Positions 1 to 8,884 of a stretch of DNA of 37,380 nt are shown here, piece by piece (position 1 is the stretch's first letter; each line of letters opens with the position of its first letter). The position numbers and the translations under genes are program-made. A model generated the notes under the pieces. It saw nothing but the letters and a program-made list of their open reading frames with translations, did not search any database and was not told where the DNA came from. This DNA is from DAIPHL01 sp036771375 (GTDB taxonomy: Bacteria; Synergistota; Synergistia; Synergistales; Synergistaceae): the NCBI GenBank assembly GCA_036771375.1, contig DAIPHL010000004.1:1-37380 (forward strand), written 5' to 3'.

Positions 1-1488
1 GGTCGGCGTGAGGATGTCGTCCAGCTTCCGATAGAGCTCGATGCGCTTCTTCTTGTCCACTTCCATGCGGGCATCCATGATCATCTTGTCGATCTTCGGA
101 TCTTTCAGGTTGATCGAGCGATAGGTGCTCCACTTCTCGGAGTGGAAGAACTTGTAGAAGTACGCGTCGGGGTCGGACGAAGACCACGAGTTCGCATAAC
201 ACGCCAGGTTGCCCGCGTTGCGGGTCTGCAGAAAGACAGCCTCGTCCATTTGATTGATCTTGACTTTGAAACCGGCCTGCGGCAGGACGGCCTGCAGGAT
301 CTCGGACATCTTGCCATAGTTCTTGCCGCTCGAGCCATGCGAGGAGTTTGAGATCTCTATCTCGACGCCATCCTTGTAGCCGGCATCCACCAGTATCTTC
401 CGGGCCTTTTCGGGGTCGTAGACGATCCTGTGCTTCGGCTTGGGGTTGTAGGCATCGAGTCCCTTGGGGAGGATGTTGTCGGGGAGGACGCCCTTGCCGA
501 AGAAGACATTGTCGAGAAGCTCTTTCCTCGGTACCGCCATCATGAACGCCTTGCGGACGACCGGATCGTCGAACGGCTTCTTCTTCATGTTCATGGCGTA
601 GTAAAACACCCCGATGCGCAACGAGCGCACGATGCGGTCTTTCCACTTTGGAGATTTCTCGAAGTACGGGATCTGCGAGCGTGCCACGTCGCAGTCGAAG
701 ATGTCGATGTCGCCGGCCTCGAACATCATGCGCGCGGTCTCCGCGTCGCTGACGACGTTGATCCGTATCCGGTCGATCTGCGGCCTGCCGCGCCAATAGT
801 TCGGGTTGGCGACGAGAACGTGATGGCTGTCTACGACCCATTCCTTGAGAATGAAGGGGCCAGAACCCATCGTATCCTCCGGAGAGAGGCCGAACTTCGC
901 TCCCTTCGCTTTGGTAAACTTTTCGCTGTAGATGCTGGCCGCAGGAGTGGCGACGACGTCCTCCAAGAACGGTGCGTAGAAGACGCTCGTCGTAAACCGG
1001 ATCGTGTGAGGATCGATCACCTGGATTCCGGAGACGCTCTTCGCCTTGCCATCCAACCGGTCTTTCGCTCCCTCGATCATGTCGAATCCATCGGTCTGCA
1101 CGGATTTGGTCGCGGGATCGAGCATACGATCGAACGTGTAGGCGACATCGCTCGCCAGAACGGGCGTCCCGTCGGAGAATCTGGCGTTCTTGCGAAGCTT
1201 GAAGGTGTAGGTTCTGCCGTCCTTGCTGATCTCCCACTTTTCGGCCAGCCCCGGAATGACCTTGGGCTTGAGTGTTTTGGGATCGGTGATCTTCTCCACG
1301 AGACGATCATAGACATTGTAGGGCACCATGTAGTCGCTGTGGTTCAATTGGGTGTCCATCGTCGGCGGTTCGTTCGGATAGACCAGCTTCAGGTATTTCT
1401 CTCCCGCCTCGGAGACTCCTCGCAGCGCCGAAAAAACCAGGAGAACCGCGAAAATCGCAAGACACACATACAACCGAAATCTGTTCAC
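1..1488 (-). CDS. Peptide/nickel-type ABC transporter substrate-binding protein (SBP_bac_5), 3' end cut by window
   Basis: An open frame of 496 codons runs off the left edge without a stop. It starts at GTG 1488, with an AGGGG ribosome-binding sequence about 8 nt upstream. The N-terminus is a signal peptide: Asn-Arg-Phe-Arg, then a hydrophobic stretch to about residue 22, with a likely signal peptidase I site near VSEA/GE. No lipobox Cys is seen, so a soluble periplasmic or otherwise anchored binder is expected. The mature part follows the DppA/OppA family: NEPPTMDTQ near the start, PGLAEKWEISKDGRTYTF, LRKNARFSDGTPV and the GSGPFILKEW region. The protein would capture oligopeptides or related solutes for an ABC importer whose permease genes are not in view. 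It has its own promoter (1528-1556), so it is probably not just read through from gltS. The substrate cannot be told from sequence. Confidence 0.9.
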   Translation of the reverse strand, partial: MNRFRLYVCLAIFAVLLVFSALRGVSEAGEKYLKLVYPNEPPTMDTQLNHSDYMVPYNVYDRLVEKITDPKTLKPKVIPGLAEKWEISKDGRTYTFKLRKNARFSDGTPVLASDVAYTFDRMLDPATKSVQTDGFDMIEGAKDRLDGKAKSVSGIQVIDPHTIRFTTSVFYAPFLEDVVATPAASIYSEKFTKAKGAKFGLSPEDTMGSGPFILKEWVVDSHHVLVANPNYWRGRPQIDRIRINVVSDAETARMMFEAGDIDIFDCDVARSQIPYFEKSPKWKDRIVRSLRIGVFYYAMNMKKKPFDDPVVRKAFMMAVPRKELLDNVFFGKGVLPDNILPKGLDAYNPKPKHRIVYDPEKARKILVDAGYKDGVEIEISNSSHGSSGKNYGKMSEILQAVLPQAGFKVKINQMDEAVFLQTRNAGNLACYANSWSSSDPDAYFYKFFHSEKWSTYRSINLKDPKIDKMIMDARMEVDKKKRIELYRKLDDILTPT

Positions 1489-1527
1489 CACAAATCCCCT
1501 CCCAACAGGAATCGTAACTTGCCGAAC

Positions 1528-1556
1528 ATTTTAAGCCGTTACATCTGAAATGACAA
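1528..1556 (-). promoter_or_regulatory. Sigma-70-type promoter for the substrate-binding protein gene
   Basis: On the minus strand TTGTCA (plus 1551-1556) is separated by exactly 17 nt from TAAAAT (plus 1528-1533). Each hexamer matches 5 of 6 consensus bases. Transcription would begin near 1521, giving a leader of about 33 nt before the GTG at 1488. The promoter sits between the gltS stop and the binding-protein start. Confidence 0.55.
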
Positions 1557-1584
1557 CAAAGCGATTTACTTCACAGTCGGGCGT

Positions 1585-2805
1585 TCAATGCGGAATTATG
1601 GTGACAAACGCCTGTATGATAAATGCGTTGACCACGTCTATGAAAAAGGCTCCCACGATCGAGACCAGGAAAAATGCTCTCGGAGCCGGGCCATGCTTGC
1701 CCGAGATCGCTTGCATGTTGGCGATCGCGTTGGGTGTCGCCCCGAGGCCGAAACCACAGTGTCCACCTGCAAGGACCGCCGCCTCGTAGTCTCTGCCGTT
1801 GAAGTTGAAGGTGATGAAGTAGGCGAAAAGAATCATCAAGGTGACCTCGCCCGCCAGGATGGCAAACATGGGAACGGCCAGATCGACGAGCTGCCAGAGT
1901 TTGAGGGACATGAGGGCCATCGAGAGGAAGATCGACAGGGAGACCGCCCCCATGTTCTCGATCAGCCGCACGTTTACCCTGTACCACCCCGTGAACTCAC
2001 CGATGTTGCGTATGACGATTCCCACAAAGAGCGCGAAAAGATACGTCGGAACCATGATGCCCCTGCGCCCGAGCTCCGCATAGAAGACGGCCCCGATACT
2101 CATCGCGAGGGTGATCTGGAATATCGTGCGCAGGACATCTCCCTCGCCGACGGGCTCGTGTCCCACCTCTTCCAGCTTGTCGTCGAGCGCGACAAACACG
2201 GCCTCTTCCTTTGCTTTCTCCGCTGCAGCACTCAGGTTCTTCCCGATAATCAGACGCCGGGCGACAGGCCCGCCGATCAAGGAGCCCGCGACAAGGCCGA
2301 ACGTGGCGGCGGCCATCGCGAGCTCCATGGCTCCGGCGAGGAAAAACTGATCGGTAAAGTATTTCGCGAAGGTGGCGCCGGTTCCATGCCCTCCACTCAT
2401 CGTGATGGAGCCGGCGAGAAGGCCGAGCAACGGATTGAGCCCCGTCACGATGGACAACCCCCAGGCCACCAGGTTCTGGAGGACCAACAGAACCGAAGCG
2501 GCGATCAAAAACGTGATCAGCTGCAGTCCTCCTTCTTTGAGCATCTTGATGCTCGCACCAAGACCGATCGTGGTAAAAAATGCGATCATCAGGGGGCTTT
2601 GAAGCGTACTATCGAAGCGCAGGCCGACATCGAGGGATTGGAGGCCCCAGTTGGCGAACGCGAAGAGAAGTCCGCCTACGACCGGAGCCGGGATGTTGTA
2701 TTTGTTCAAAAAAGAGATTCTTTTGCATAAGAACATACCGATGAAAAGAAGTATGACGGCAAAAGCCACCGTCTGGATCATGTCGAAATAGATCATGAAC
2801 TTCAA
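1585..2805 (-). CDS. gltS: Sodium/glutamate symporter GltS
   Basis: This is a polytopic membrane protein of about 406 residues, the usual length for GltS (COG0786), which couples glutamate uptake to sodium entry. Family features include the early PAPVVGGLLFA segment, the SGGHGTGATFA loop in the first half and the GGHCGFGLGATPNAIANM segment in the second half. These two Gly-rich loops are the related re-entrant signatures of the inverted repeats. Start choice: a TTG at 2805 is preceded by GAGGTGAT with 4 nt spacing. A GTG at 2814 overlaps that Shine-Dalgarno sequence, and an ATG at 2796 is farther away, so I prefer 2805. The gene follows ldcA by about 100 nt on the same strand. In an amino-acid-fermenting host it would feed glutamate into the cell using a sodium gradient. 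Confidence 0.93.
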   Translation of the reverse strand: MKFMIYFDMIQTVAFAVILLFIGMFLCKRISFLNKYNIPAPVVGGLLFAFANWGLQSLDVGLRFDSTLQSPLMIAFFTTIGLGASIKMLKEGGLQLITFLIAASVLLVLQNLVAWGLSIVTGLNPLLGLLAGSITMSGGHGTGATFAKYFTDQFFLAGAMELAMAAATFGLVAGSLIGGPVARRLIIGKNLSAAAEKAKEEAVFVALDDKLEEVGHEPVGEGDVLRTIFQITLAMSIGAVFYAELGRRGIMVPTYLFALFVGIVIRNIGEFTGWYRVNVRLIENMGAVSLSIFLSMALMSLKLWQLVDLAVPMFAILAGEVTLMILFAYFITFNFNGRDYEAAVLAGGHCGFGLGATPNAIANMQAISGKHGPAPRAFFLVSIVGAFFIDVVNAFIIQAFVTIIPH

Positions 2806-2904
2806 CGGAATCACCTCAATTCACGTTATTTTTCCTCTGTGCGCTTCTATTTTATCTCATCGTAAGGGGTTATTCTACCACCAAGGGACAAAACTCGAAG
2901 CAAA

Positions 2905-3873
2905 TCAACGAATGGACGCTTCGGACGGTCCACCCCACTTCACCCGAAGAGAGAGGAAATCAGCGTCAAGCTCTACGCAGGCGCCGAGAGGAAGCGTCAC
3001 ATTATGCGTCCCGTGCCCACTTCGAAGTCCTCCCAAAATGGGGATGCCCAGAGGGACGAGAACGTCCCGGACGATGTCTTCCACTCTTCGCCGCCGATAT
3101 TTTTCGGGGGGCTCGCAGCCCGTGAACTCGCCCAGAAGAATCCCCGCCGCATCCGCGAGCTTCCCCGCATTGAGCAGATGGTTGAGCATTCTGTCCACGC
3201 TGTACGGTTCCTCGTCCACATCCTCCAAAAGAACGACGCGTCCGGCCGTGTCGACCTCGCACACCGTTCCCAGCGTGGTACAGAGCACCGCGAGATTGCC
3301 TCCGACGAGCTCCCCGGAGGCGACACCCCGGGCAACGGGGACGAAGGCGCAGCCGTCCGGGTTCGAAACCGCAACGAAAGAATCTCCCGAATGCTCCTCG
3401 GCGATTGCACGCATCAGAGCCCTTCGGGTATATCCGTTCCCATCCGAGAGGCTCGAAGAGGTGACCATCGGGCCGTGATATGTGACAAAACCACACTGTG
3501 AAGCGATAAAAGAATGCAGAATGGTGACATCGCTGTAGCCGACGAAGACCTTTGGGTGCAGAGCGATCAGGGCTGCATCGAGGTGTCGGATCAGCCGCCC
3601 GGCTCCGCTCCCGCCCTTCATGCAGAAGATGCCGTCTATCGATTCGTCGGAGAAGGCCCAATGGATGTCGTCGATCTTGATCGCGTCGGACTCGGCGGCA
3701 AGGTATCCGCGTTCGGGGACATTGTCTCGACACGACCTCCCCACAATCGGCTCGAAACCCATCTCTCTCAAATATCCCAGCCCCGACGCGAGCGACTCGT
3801 CGGAAGCGGGACTTGAAGGCGCGATCACAGCCACCCTCGCGCCCAAAGAGAGAGGACGAGGAAAGATTTTCAT
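2905..3873 (-). CDS. ldcA: LD-carboxypeptidase (peptidase family S66, LdcA/MccF type)
   Basis: The protein has 322 residues, typical for S66 serine peptidases. In peptidoglycan recycling LdcA removes the terminal D-Ala from murein tetrapeptide in the cytoplasm. The catalytic set can be placed: nucleophile Ser114 in GYSDVT, Glu217 in LLEDVDEEPY and His287 in GLRSGHGTHN. The oxyanion-side motif KGGSGAGRL (around residues 86-93) is also present. No signal peptide is seen. The reading frame is open further upstream to 4026, but that would overlap the zinc-ribbon gene by 94 nt. ATG 3873 begins directly at the family start (MKIFPRPLSLGARVAVIAP), so it is chosen. The gene lies 59 nt after the zinc-ribbon gene and before gltS, suggesting one transcript linked to amino-acid and murein-fragment use. 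Microcin-immunity (MccF-like) activity is a possible alternative role. Confidence 0.92.
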   Translation of the reverse strand: MKIFPRPLSLGARVAVIAPSSPASDESLASGLGYLREMGFEPIVGRSCRDNVPERGYLAAESDAIKIDDIHWAFSDESIDGIFCMKGGSGAGRLIRHLDAALIALHPKVFVGYSDVTILHSFIASQCGFVTYHGPMVTSSSLSDGNGYTRRALMRAIAEEHSGDSFVAVSNPDGCAFVPVARGVASGELVGGNLAVLCTTLGTVCEVDTAGRVVLLEDVDEEPYSVDRMLNHLLNAGKLADAAGILLGEFTGCEPPEKYRRRRVEDIVRDVLVPLGIPILGGLRSGHGTHNVTLPLGACVELDADFLSLRVKWGGPSEASIR

Positions 3874-3932
3874 ACCACTTGCTTTCCTGAATGCCCGAAC
3901 GAAATATCGTTCATTCCCGAAATCGAAAAACG

Positions 3933-4682
3933 TCAGTTTCTCAGAAGATAGACCGTCGCGAGCCCGATCGCGATTCCCGCGAAAAAGAGGACGGTGGCAA
4001 GCGAGAAGAAGATCAAGAACTTCCACAGAAAAGGCTGCATAGGCGACCGGCGATTCACATCGACGGCAGGCTCCTCCGACGAAGCAGATTCCCGTTCGGG
4101 CTCCTTCGCCTCCTCGGACGGAGGCTCCGGTCCCTTCTCGGGTTGTTTACCCTCTTCAGGCTCCTTCGGTTTTTCGGGTTCCTCGGCCTTCGGCCCTTCC
4201 TCTTCCCCGTCTTGGGCCGCGTCGTTCAAGGAGACCGGTTTTAACTCGTCGATGTTCGCCATAAAACTCTCGTGTCTGACGGAATCACCCTCAAAATCCC
4301 CTGACAAGGACGCTTGCGTTCTTTCGGCCACGGGAGGCACCTCCGGACGAGTGTCCGTCGCCGGTGCTCCGAGCTCTTCGGAAGGGCTCGCCGCGGGGCC
4401 AACGTCCTTTTCCCTCCCTGGGACATCGACAGTCTCGCCCGCAGCGACCGCATCGCTCGACGGACCTTCGGCAACGTCTATCGGAGGCGTCCCCTTTCCC
4501 GCCGACATTTTCTTCCCGCAAAAGCGGCAGAAAACCAGGTCGTCGTTCGGCTCTCCACAGAAAGGACAGGGCGTAGAACCAGTCGAGAGCGGAGGGGAGG
4601 CTTTCTCTTCCAAAGGCGCACCGCACATTGAACAGAACTTCGCGTCATCGTGATTGGTAAAACCGCATCCGGCACAGAGCAT
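3933..4682 (-). CDS. Double zinc-ribbon, tail-anchored membrane protein of unknown function
   Basis: The protein has 249 residues. Two zinc ribbons lie at the N-terminus, the first with CAGC (3-6) and CSMC (17-20), the second with CPFC and CRFC (about 39-56). A long low-complexity linker rich in Glu, Pro, Lys and Ser follows (about 60-214). A single hydrophobic segment (about 220-246) ends two residues before the C-terminus. This is the layout of a tail-anchored protein with cytoplasmic zinc ribbons. No enzymatic domain is visible. GGAAAG sits upstream of ATG 4682. The gene lies 48 nt behind the V-ATPase B gene on the same strand, so it is probably co-transcribed with the ATPase. A role in assembly or regulation of that complex is only a guess from position. 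Confidence 0.85.
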   Translation of the reverse strand: MLCAGCGFTNHDDAKFCSMCGAPLEEKASPPLSTGSTPCPFCGEPNDDLVFCRFCGKKMSAGKGTPPIDVAEGPSSDAVAAGETVDVPGREKDVGPAASPSEELGAPATDTRPEVPPVAERTQASLSGDFEGDSVRHESFMANIDELKPVSLNDAAQDGEEEGPKAEEPEKPKEPEEGKQPEKGPEPPSEEAKEPERESASSEEPAVDVNRRSPMQPFLWKFLIFFSLATVLFFAGIAIGLATVYLLRN

Positions 4683-4730
4683 TCGTCTTTCCTTTCACGG
4701 ACGGAAGGAGTGTCGCGTTTTTCCTTGCGA

Positions 4731-6107
4731 TTACTCCCTGTCCTGTATATGATTTTTGATCTCGTCGAGAGAGACCCTGGTCAGCTCGCCTCGCGGCAAT
4801 GCGGAGAGAATGTTCCAGGCCATGTCGAGCGACTGCCCGATCTCGCGATCTTCGTCCTTGTTTTGTTTCAGAAACCGGTTCTCGAAGAACGCCCCGAAGG
4901 CAAGCGACTGTTTGTCCGCCTTGGAGAGCTCATCCTCTCCCACGACACCGGCAAGAGAACGTACGTCCTGCACCCTGCTGTACGAAGCGAAGAGTTGGCT
5001 CGCGACCCCCGGATGATCGTCCCGGGTAAACCCTTTGCCGATACCGTCCTTCATCAGACGAGAGAGGCTCGTCAACACGTCGATCGGCGGATAGATCCCT
5101 TTTCCGTCGAGTTCGCGGCTCAAAACAACCTGCCCCTCGGTAATGAAGCCCGTAAGGTCGGGGATCGGGTGCGTGATGTCGTCGTTCGGCATCGACAAGA
5201 TCGGAAGCTGGGTCACGCTTCCGCTCAACCCCCGGACCACCCCGGCCCTCTCGTAGAGAGACGCGAGATCGCTGTAAAGATAGGCCGGATATCCTTTGCG
5301 GCTTGGGACCTCGCCCGCCGAGACGCCGAGCTCTCGAATGGCCTCGCAGTAGTTGGTCATGTCCGTGATGATGACGAGAACGTGGAGTCCGAGCTCGTAC
5401 GCCATATACTCCGCCGCCGTAAGGGCCATTCTCGGCGTTGCGATACGCTCTATCACGGGATCGTCCGCGAGGTTGAGGTACGTAACGACGTTGTTGGAAC
5501 GCCCCTTTTCCGAAAGCGCCCGGATGAAAAACTCGGCGTCGTCGTGCTTGATACCGATGCCGGCGAAGACGACCGCGAAGTTCTCCGCGCCCATCAGGCG
5601 GGCCTGAGTCGCAATCTGCACGGCAAGCTGGTTGTGAGGAAGGCCGTTACCGGAGAAGATCGGCAGCTTTTGCCCTCTGATCAGCGTGGTGAGGACGTCG
5701 ATCGCCGATATCCCTGTGTGGATAAAGTCCTTCGGATACTGGCGCGCCATCGGGTTGAGAGGCATGCCGTTCGCGTTGACGCGCTTGCCCCCGAACACCG
5801 GACCGCATCCGTCCGCCGGTTCACCCAACCCCGTAAAGGTCCTGCCTATGATCGACGGGGCGAGGTGAACCTCCAACGGCTTCCCAAGAAAACGGACCCT
5901 GGTTTCATTCGGGATCAGGCTGTCCGTTCCGGAGAAAACCTGTACCAGCGTCGCCTTCTCGGAGAGCGAGACAACCCGGCCGCGCCGCGGCCCTTCTCCC
6001 GGAATCCGGACGTCGACCAGCTCGCCGTAGGACACATCGCTCGCGCTCTCCACGAGGATGAACGGTCCGTTGATCTGCTTGATCCCGATATATTCGGCCT
6101 GTGGCAT
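4731..6107 (-). CDS. ntpB: V-type ATPase/ATP synthase subunit B
   Basis: The protein has 458 residues, the normal length for the non-catalytic regulatory B subunit of bacterial and archaeal V/A-type ATPases. Three B alternate with three A subunits in the soluble head. Typical stretches are SAIDVLTTLIRGQKLPIFSG, where the P-loop of the catalytic paralogue is replaced by SGNGLPHNQLA, and LVIITDMTNYCEALRE-like sequence (here CEAIRELG). Further on come the PSRKGYPAYLYSDLA segment and GSVTQLPILSMPNDDITHPIPDLTG. Its ATG 6107 overlaps the stop of subunit A by one base (TAATG), implying translational coupling and matched synthesis. It is the last ATPase gene of the operon. In many other bacteria subunit D follows B, but here D lies at the front. 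Confidence 0.97.
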   Translation of the reverse strand: MPQAEYIGIKQINGPFILVESASDVSYGELVDVRIPGEGPRRGRVVSLSEKATLVQVFSGTDSLIPNETRVRFLGKPLEVHLAPSIIGRTFTGLGEPADGCGPVFGGKRVNANGMPLNPMARQYPKDFIHTGISAIDVLTTLIRGQKLPIFSGNGLPHNQLAVQIATQARLMGAENFAVVFAGIGIKHDDAEFFIRALSEKGRSNNVVTYLNLADDPVIERIATPRMALTAAEYMAYELGLHVLVIITDMTNYCEAIRELGVSAGEVPSRKGYPAYLYSDLASLYERAGVVRGLSGSVTQLPILSMPNDDITHPIPDLTGFITEGQVVLSRELDGKGIYPPIDVLTSLSRLMKDGIGKGFTRDDHPGVASQLFASYSRVQDVRSLAGVVGEDELSKADKQSLAFGAFFENRFLKQNKDEDREIGQSLDMAWNILSALPRGELTRVSLDEIKNHIQDRE

Positions 6108-7918
6108 TATCTGATCCCTCCCTGTTCGCGCGTACGCTCGGATTCGACCCTGTTCAGGTGAGTATCGAGCCGTTTGCGCGCCCGATCGAAGAGGGATATC
6201 TCCTCCGCGCTGATCTCGCGAAGGTGCGTGATCTCCTCCACGGCGTCGTTCTCCTTGATCAGGGAGATGGGAACTCCCTGCCTGACCAGCTCCAGACCCC
6301 GGTCGTGGAAGTGCATGATCATATCGAGTATGGCAAACCCCTTCTCCGGCGGGGAGTAGGAATCCGAGCCAAACGCCGCCTGCTGAAGATAGCCGTTTTT
6401 CACCAGAAAAGCGGTATAGGCCAGTAATCGCTGATCGTCGGGGAGTACGTCTTCACCGACGAGTCTGATGACCTGTTGAATCTTCTCGTCCTCCAGAAGG
6501 ATGGCGCGCGCTTTTTCCCGGAGTTCGCCCCACCGCGCGTCCACGTTGGTCTGGAACCAATTCTCGACTTCCTGTGCGTATTCGCTGTACGAGTCGAGCC
6601 ACGAGATGGCGGGGAAGTGTCTTGCGTTCGCGAGGTTCTTGTCCAAACCCCAGAAACAGCGGATGAAACGCTTCGTATGACGCGTGACGGGTTCGGTAAA
6701 ATCTCCGCCCGGCGGGGAGACCGCACCGATGACGCTGATGCTTCCGTTCTCTCCGTTTTGCGTCACGACACGTCCGGCTCGTTCGTAGAACTCGGCCAGA
6801 CGGGAGGGAAGATACGCGGGGAAACCCTCCTCGGCCGGGATCTCCTCCAAGCGCCCGGAGATCTCTCGCAGCGCTTCGGCCCAGCGGGAGGTCGAGTCCG
6901 CCATGAGCGCGACATCGTACCCCTGGTCACGGAAGTATTCGGCGATGGTGATCCCAGTGTAGATCGACGCCTCTCGCGCCGCAACCGGCATGTTCGAGGT
7001 GTTCGCGATGAGTATGGTCCGCTCCATGAGAGGACGACCGGAACGAGGATCCTCCAGGACTGGAAACTGCTCCAGAACGTCGGTCATCTCGTTCCCCCGT
7101 TCGCCGCAGCCGATGTACACGACGATCTTGGCCTCGCTCCACTTGGCAAGCTGATGCTGAGTCACGGTCTTGCCGGTTCCGAAACCACCGGGAATGGCGG
7201 CGGTTCCTCCCTTGGCGATCGGGAAAAGACCGTCTATGACCCTCTGCCCTGTGACGAGAGGCTCGTTGGGCAACAACCGTTCACGATACGGCCTCGGCGT
7301 CCGCACCGGCCAGCGCTGCACGAGCGGGATGTCGACGGATCGTCCCAATGCCGTCCGGAGCCTCGCCACAACGCCGTTGCCGTTGATCGGCCCCTCCTTG
7401 ACGACCCAGGTCACCTCGCCCTCGATGTGATTGGGGCAGATTACACGATGTTCCACAAGTCCCGTCTCCTGCACCGTTCCCAGAAGCGTCCCCGGAGAGA
7501 CCATATCCCCCGCCTCGATCTTCGGCACGATCTCCCATACTTTGTCGGGATCGATCATGGGGACCTCGGTCCCGGGCTTTATGAACATCCCCTCCTTGTC
7601 CAGGAGCGAGGACAGAGGGCGGCCGATGCCGTCGAAAAATCCACCGATGAGTCCGGGCCCGAGCGATATGGAGAGGGATTCTCCGGAGCCTTCGATCGTC
7701 TCCCCGACCTTCATCCCCTCGGTCTCCTCGTATACCTGGATGATCGCCTCGTCTCCATTCATGCGTATGATCTCGCCCAGAAGGCGTTTTTCACCCACGT
7801 GCACCATCTCGCGCATCGCGAACGTCCGCATCCCGATGGCGGTGATGACGGGGCCGTTGATCTTCAGAACGCGGCCTCGCGCCTTTTTCTGTTTCTCCTG
7901 AATCGGGCCTAACTCCAT
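6107..7918 (-). CDS. ntpA: V-type ATPase/ATP synthase catalytic subunit A
   Basis: The protein has 603 residues, slightly longer than many family members because of a short N-terminal extension before GRVLKINGPVI. The Walker A motif is PGGFGTGKT at residues 243-251. The catalytic-site segment CGERGNEMTD follows (about 271-280). The non-homologous insertion typical of A subunits lies between the N-terminal barrel and the nucleotide-binding domain (EGEVTWVVKEG region), and LMADSTSRWAEALREISGRLEEIPAEEG is also typical. It hydrolyses or makes ATP in the A3B3 head. ATG 7918 is preceded by AAAGGGGA. The gene lies 18 nt after subunit E and overlaps B by one base. The subunit itself does not reveal the direction of operation (pump or synthase). 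Confidence 0.97.
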   Translation of the reverse strand: MELGPIQEKQKKARGRVLKINGPVITAIGMRTFAMREMVHVGEKRLLGEIIRMNGDEAIIQVYEETEGMKVGETIEGSGESLSISLGPGLIGGFFDGIGRPLSSLLDKEGMFIKPGTEVPMIDPDKVWEIVPKIEAGDMVSPGTLLGTVQETGLVEHRVICPNHIEGEVTWVVKEGPINGNGVVARLRTALGRSVDIPLVQRWPVRTPRPYRERLLPNEPLVTGQRVIDGLFPIAKGGTAAIPGGFGTGKTVTQHQLAKWSEAKIVVYIGCGERGNEMTDVLEQFPVLEDPRSGRPLMERTILIANTSNMPVAAREASIYTGITIAEYFRDQGYDVALMADSTSRWAEALREISGRLEEIPAEEGFPAYLPSRLAEFYERAGRVVTQNGENGSISVIGAVSPPGGDFTEPVTRHTKRFIRCFWGLDKNLANARHFPAISWLDSYSEYAQEVENWFQTNVDARWGELREKARAILLEDEKIQQVIRLVGEDVLPDDQRLLAYTAFLVKNGYLQQAAFGSDSYSPPEKGFAILDMIMHFHDRGLELVRQGVPISLIKENDAVEEITHLREISAEEISLFDRARKRLDTHLNRVESERTREQGGIR

Positions 7919-7936
7919 CTTGAATGTCCCCTTTAC

Positions 7937-8554
7937 TTAAAGCAGCGCCAGAAGCCGGTCAGCCAGAATATCGGCGCTCTCCTGCGTCCGGGACTGCCAG
8001 TCCGCGTTGATCTGGCGTCTGCCGTCGGCGGCCTCCACCCAACAGCCACCGATGATCGGGGCAGGTTCGTGATCGAACGTCATCTCCGCAGCAGGAAACT
8101 TCGCGTTCACGGCAGCGGCGACCCGATCCCCCAAAGACGCATCCTGGGCCGCAAGACGCAGCCTCACCGGAGTTGAATCTGCAATGCTGCGAGCGGCCCC
8201 GAGTGCGAGCGCCGTCAGGATCTTGGGGTAGTCCTCCCGCTCTCGCAGATGGACCAACTCGTCCTGAAACTTCTTCATGGTCTGTTGAAGCAGCCTGTTC
8301 TGTTGACGCAGCGCCTCCGTCGTTTTTTCGCGCTCTGCGGAGAGGATCTGTCGCCGGTGTATGTCCTCGGCGCGAGATCTTGCGTCGGAAACGACCAACG
8401 CCGTCTCCCGGTCCAGTTTCTCCGTCTCCTTGGCCAACCAACCCTCGGCCTCTTTTCTCGCGTCGTAGGCAAGCGCAGACTTCTGAGTATTTGCGTGCTC
8501 CAGAATGATATTTTGCAAAGCGGAAATTTTTTCGTTGTTCACATCGCCAATCAT
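7937..8554 (-). CDS. ntpE: V-type ATPase subunit E (peripheral stalk)
   Basis: The protein has 205 residues. A long N-terminal helix rich in Glu, Lys, Arg and Ala (about residues 5-115) is followed by a globular C-terminal domain with the family feature PIIGGCWVEAADGRRQINADWQSRTQE. This is the layout of subunit E, whose helix pairs with the small G/H subunit to form the stator stalk and whose C-terminal domain caps the A/B head. The start ATG overlaps the stop of the preceding F gene in an ATGA, so the two are translationally coupled. Subunit A follows after 18 nt. Confidence 0.92.
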   Translation of the reverse strand: MIGDVNNEKISALQNIILEHANTQKSALAYDARKEAEGWLAKETEKLDRETALVVSDARSRAEDIHRRQILSAEREKTTEALRQQNRLLQQTMKKFQDELVHLREREDYPKILTALALGAARSIADSTPVRLRLAAQDASLGDRVAAAVNAKFPAAEMTFDHEPAPIIGGCWVEAADGRRQINADWQSRTQESADILADRLLALL

Positions 8555-8862
8555 TCCATTTTCACCCCAATCGCCTCCCGAACGTACTTCGTAAGAAAGT
8601 CGGGATCGCGTTTCGTTCCATGTCGGTCCGGGATCTCCACAACGATCGGAAGGTCCCCCTGTTCCCTGAGACGCTGTATCGTATCCGGTATCAGAGAAGC
8701 CGCCAGCTCGGTGATCGCGACGATGGCAATATCCTCCATGAGGAGCGCCTCCGTCATCGCGCGGGAGGTATCGTGCGCCCCGTGGACCACCACTCCATCG
8801 ATTCCGGCAAGCCTGAGACCTACCAATGTATCGTGATTATCGCTGATCAGATAGGCTCGCAC
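8551..8862 (-). CDS. V-type ATPase subunit F (rotor)
   Basis: The protein has 103 residues. It begins VRAYLISDNHDTLVGLRLAGIDGVVVHG, the Rossmann-like start of subunit F, where D-x-x-T-x-x-G-x-R-L-A-G-I is diagnostic. A later segment, IAIVAITELAASLIPDTI, matches the family's conserved Ile-rich strand and helix. F binds the D shaft in the central rotor and can modulate activity. Translation starts at GTG 8862, preceded by GAGGAGG with 7 nt spacing. The frame is open further upstream but without a comparable ribosome-binding site and would overlap the K gene. It ends in an ATGA overlap with subunit E. Naming of this gene differs between organisms (ntpG in Enterococcus), so no symbol is given. 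Confidence 0.93.
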   Translation of the reverse strand: MRAYLISDNHDTLVGLRLAGIDGVVVHGAHDTSRAMTEALLMEDIAIVAITELAASLIPDTIQRLREQGDLPIVVEIPDRHGTKRDPDFLTKYVREAIGVKME

Positions 8863-8884
8863 AGAGGCTCCTCCTCGGATACCA

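Noticed and set aside
430..1548. Long open frame on the plus strand opposite the substrate-binding protein
   Set aside because: It is the mirror of a clear SBP_bac_5 gene on the minus strand, has no recognisable domain, and is rich in His/Arg/Asp as expected for an antisense frame in GC-biased DNA.
6476..7912. 478-codon open frame on the plus strand
   Set aside because: It lies fully opposite the V-ATPase A gene, whose motifs are all in place; no homology is recognisable in the antisense frame.
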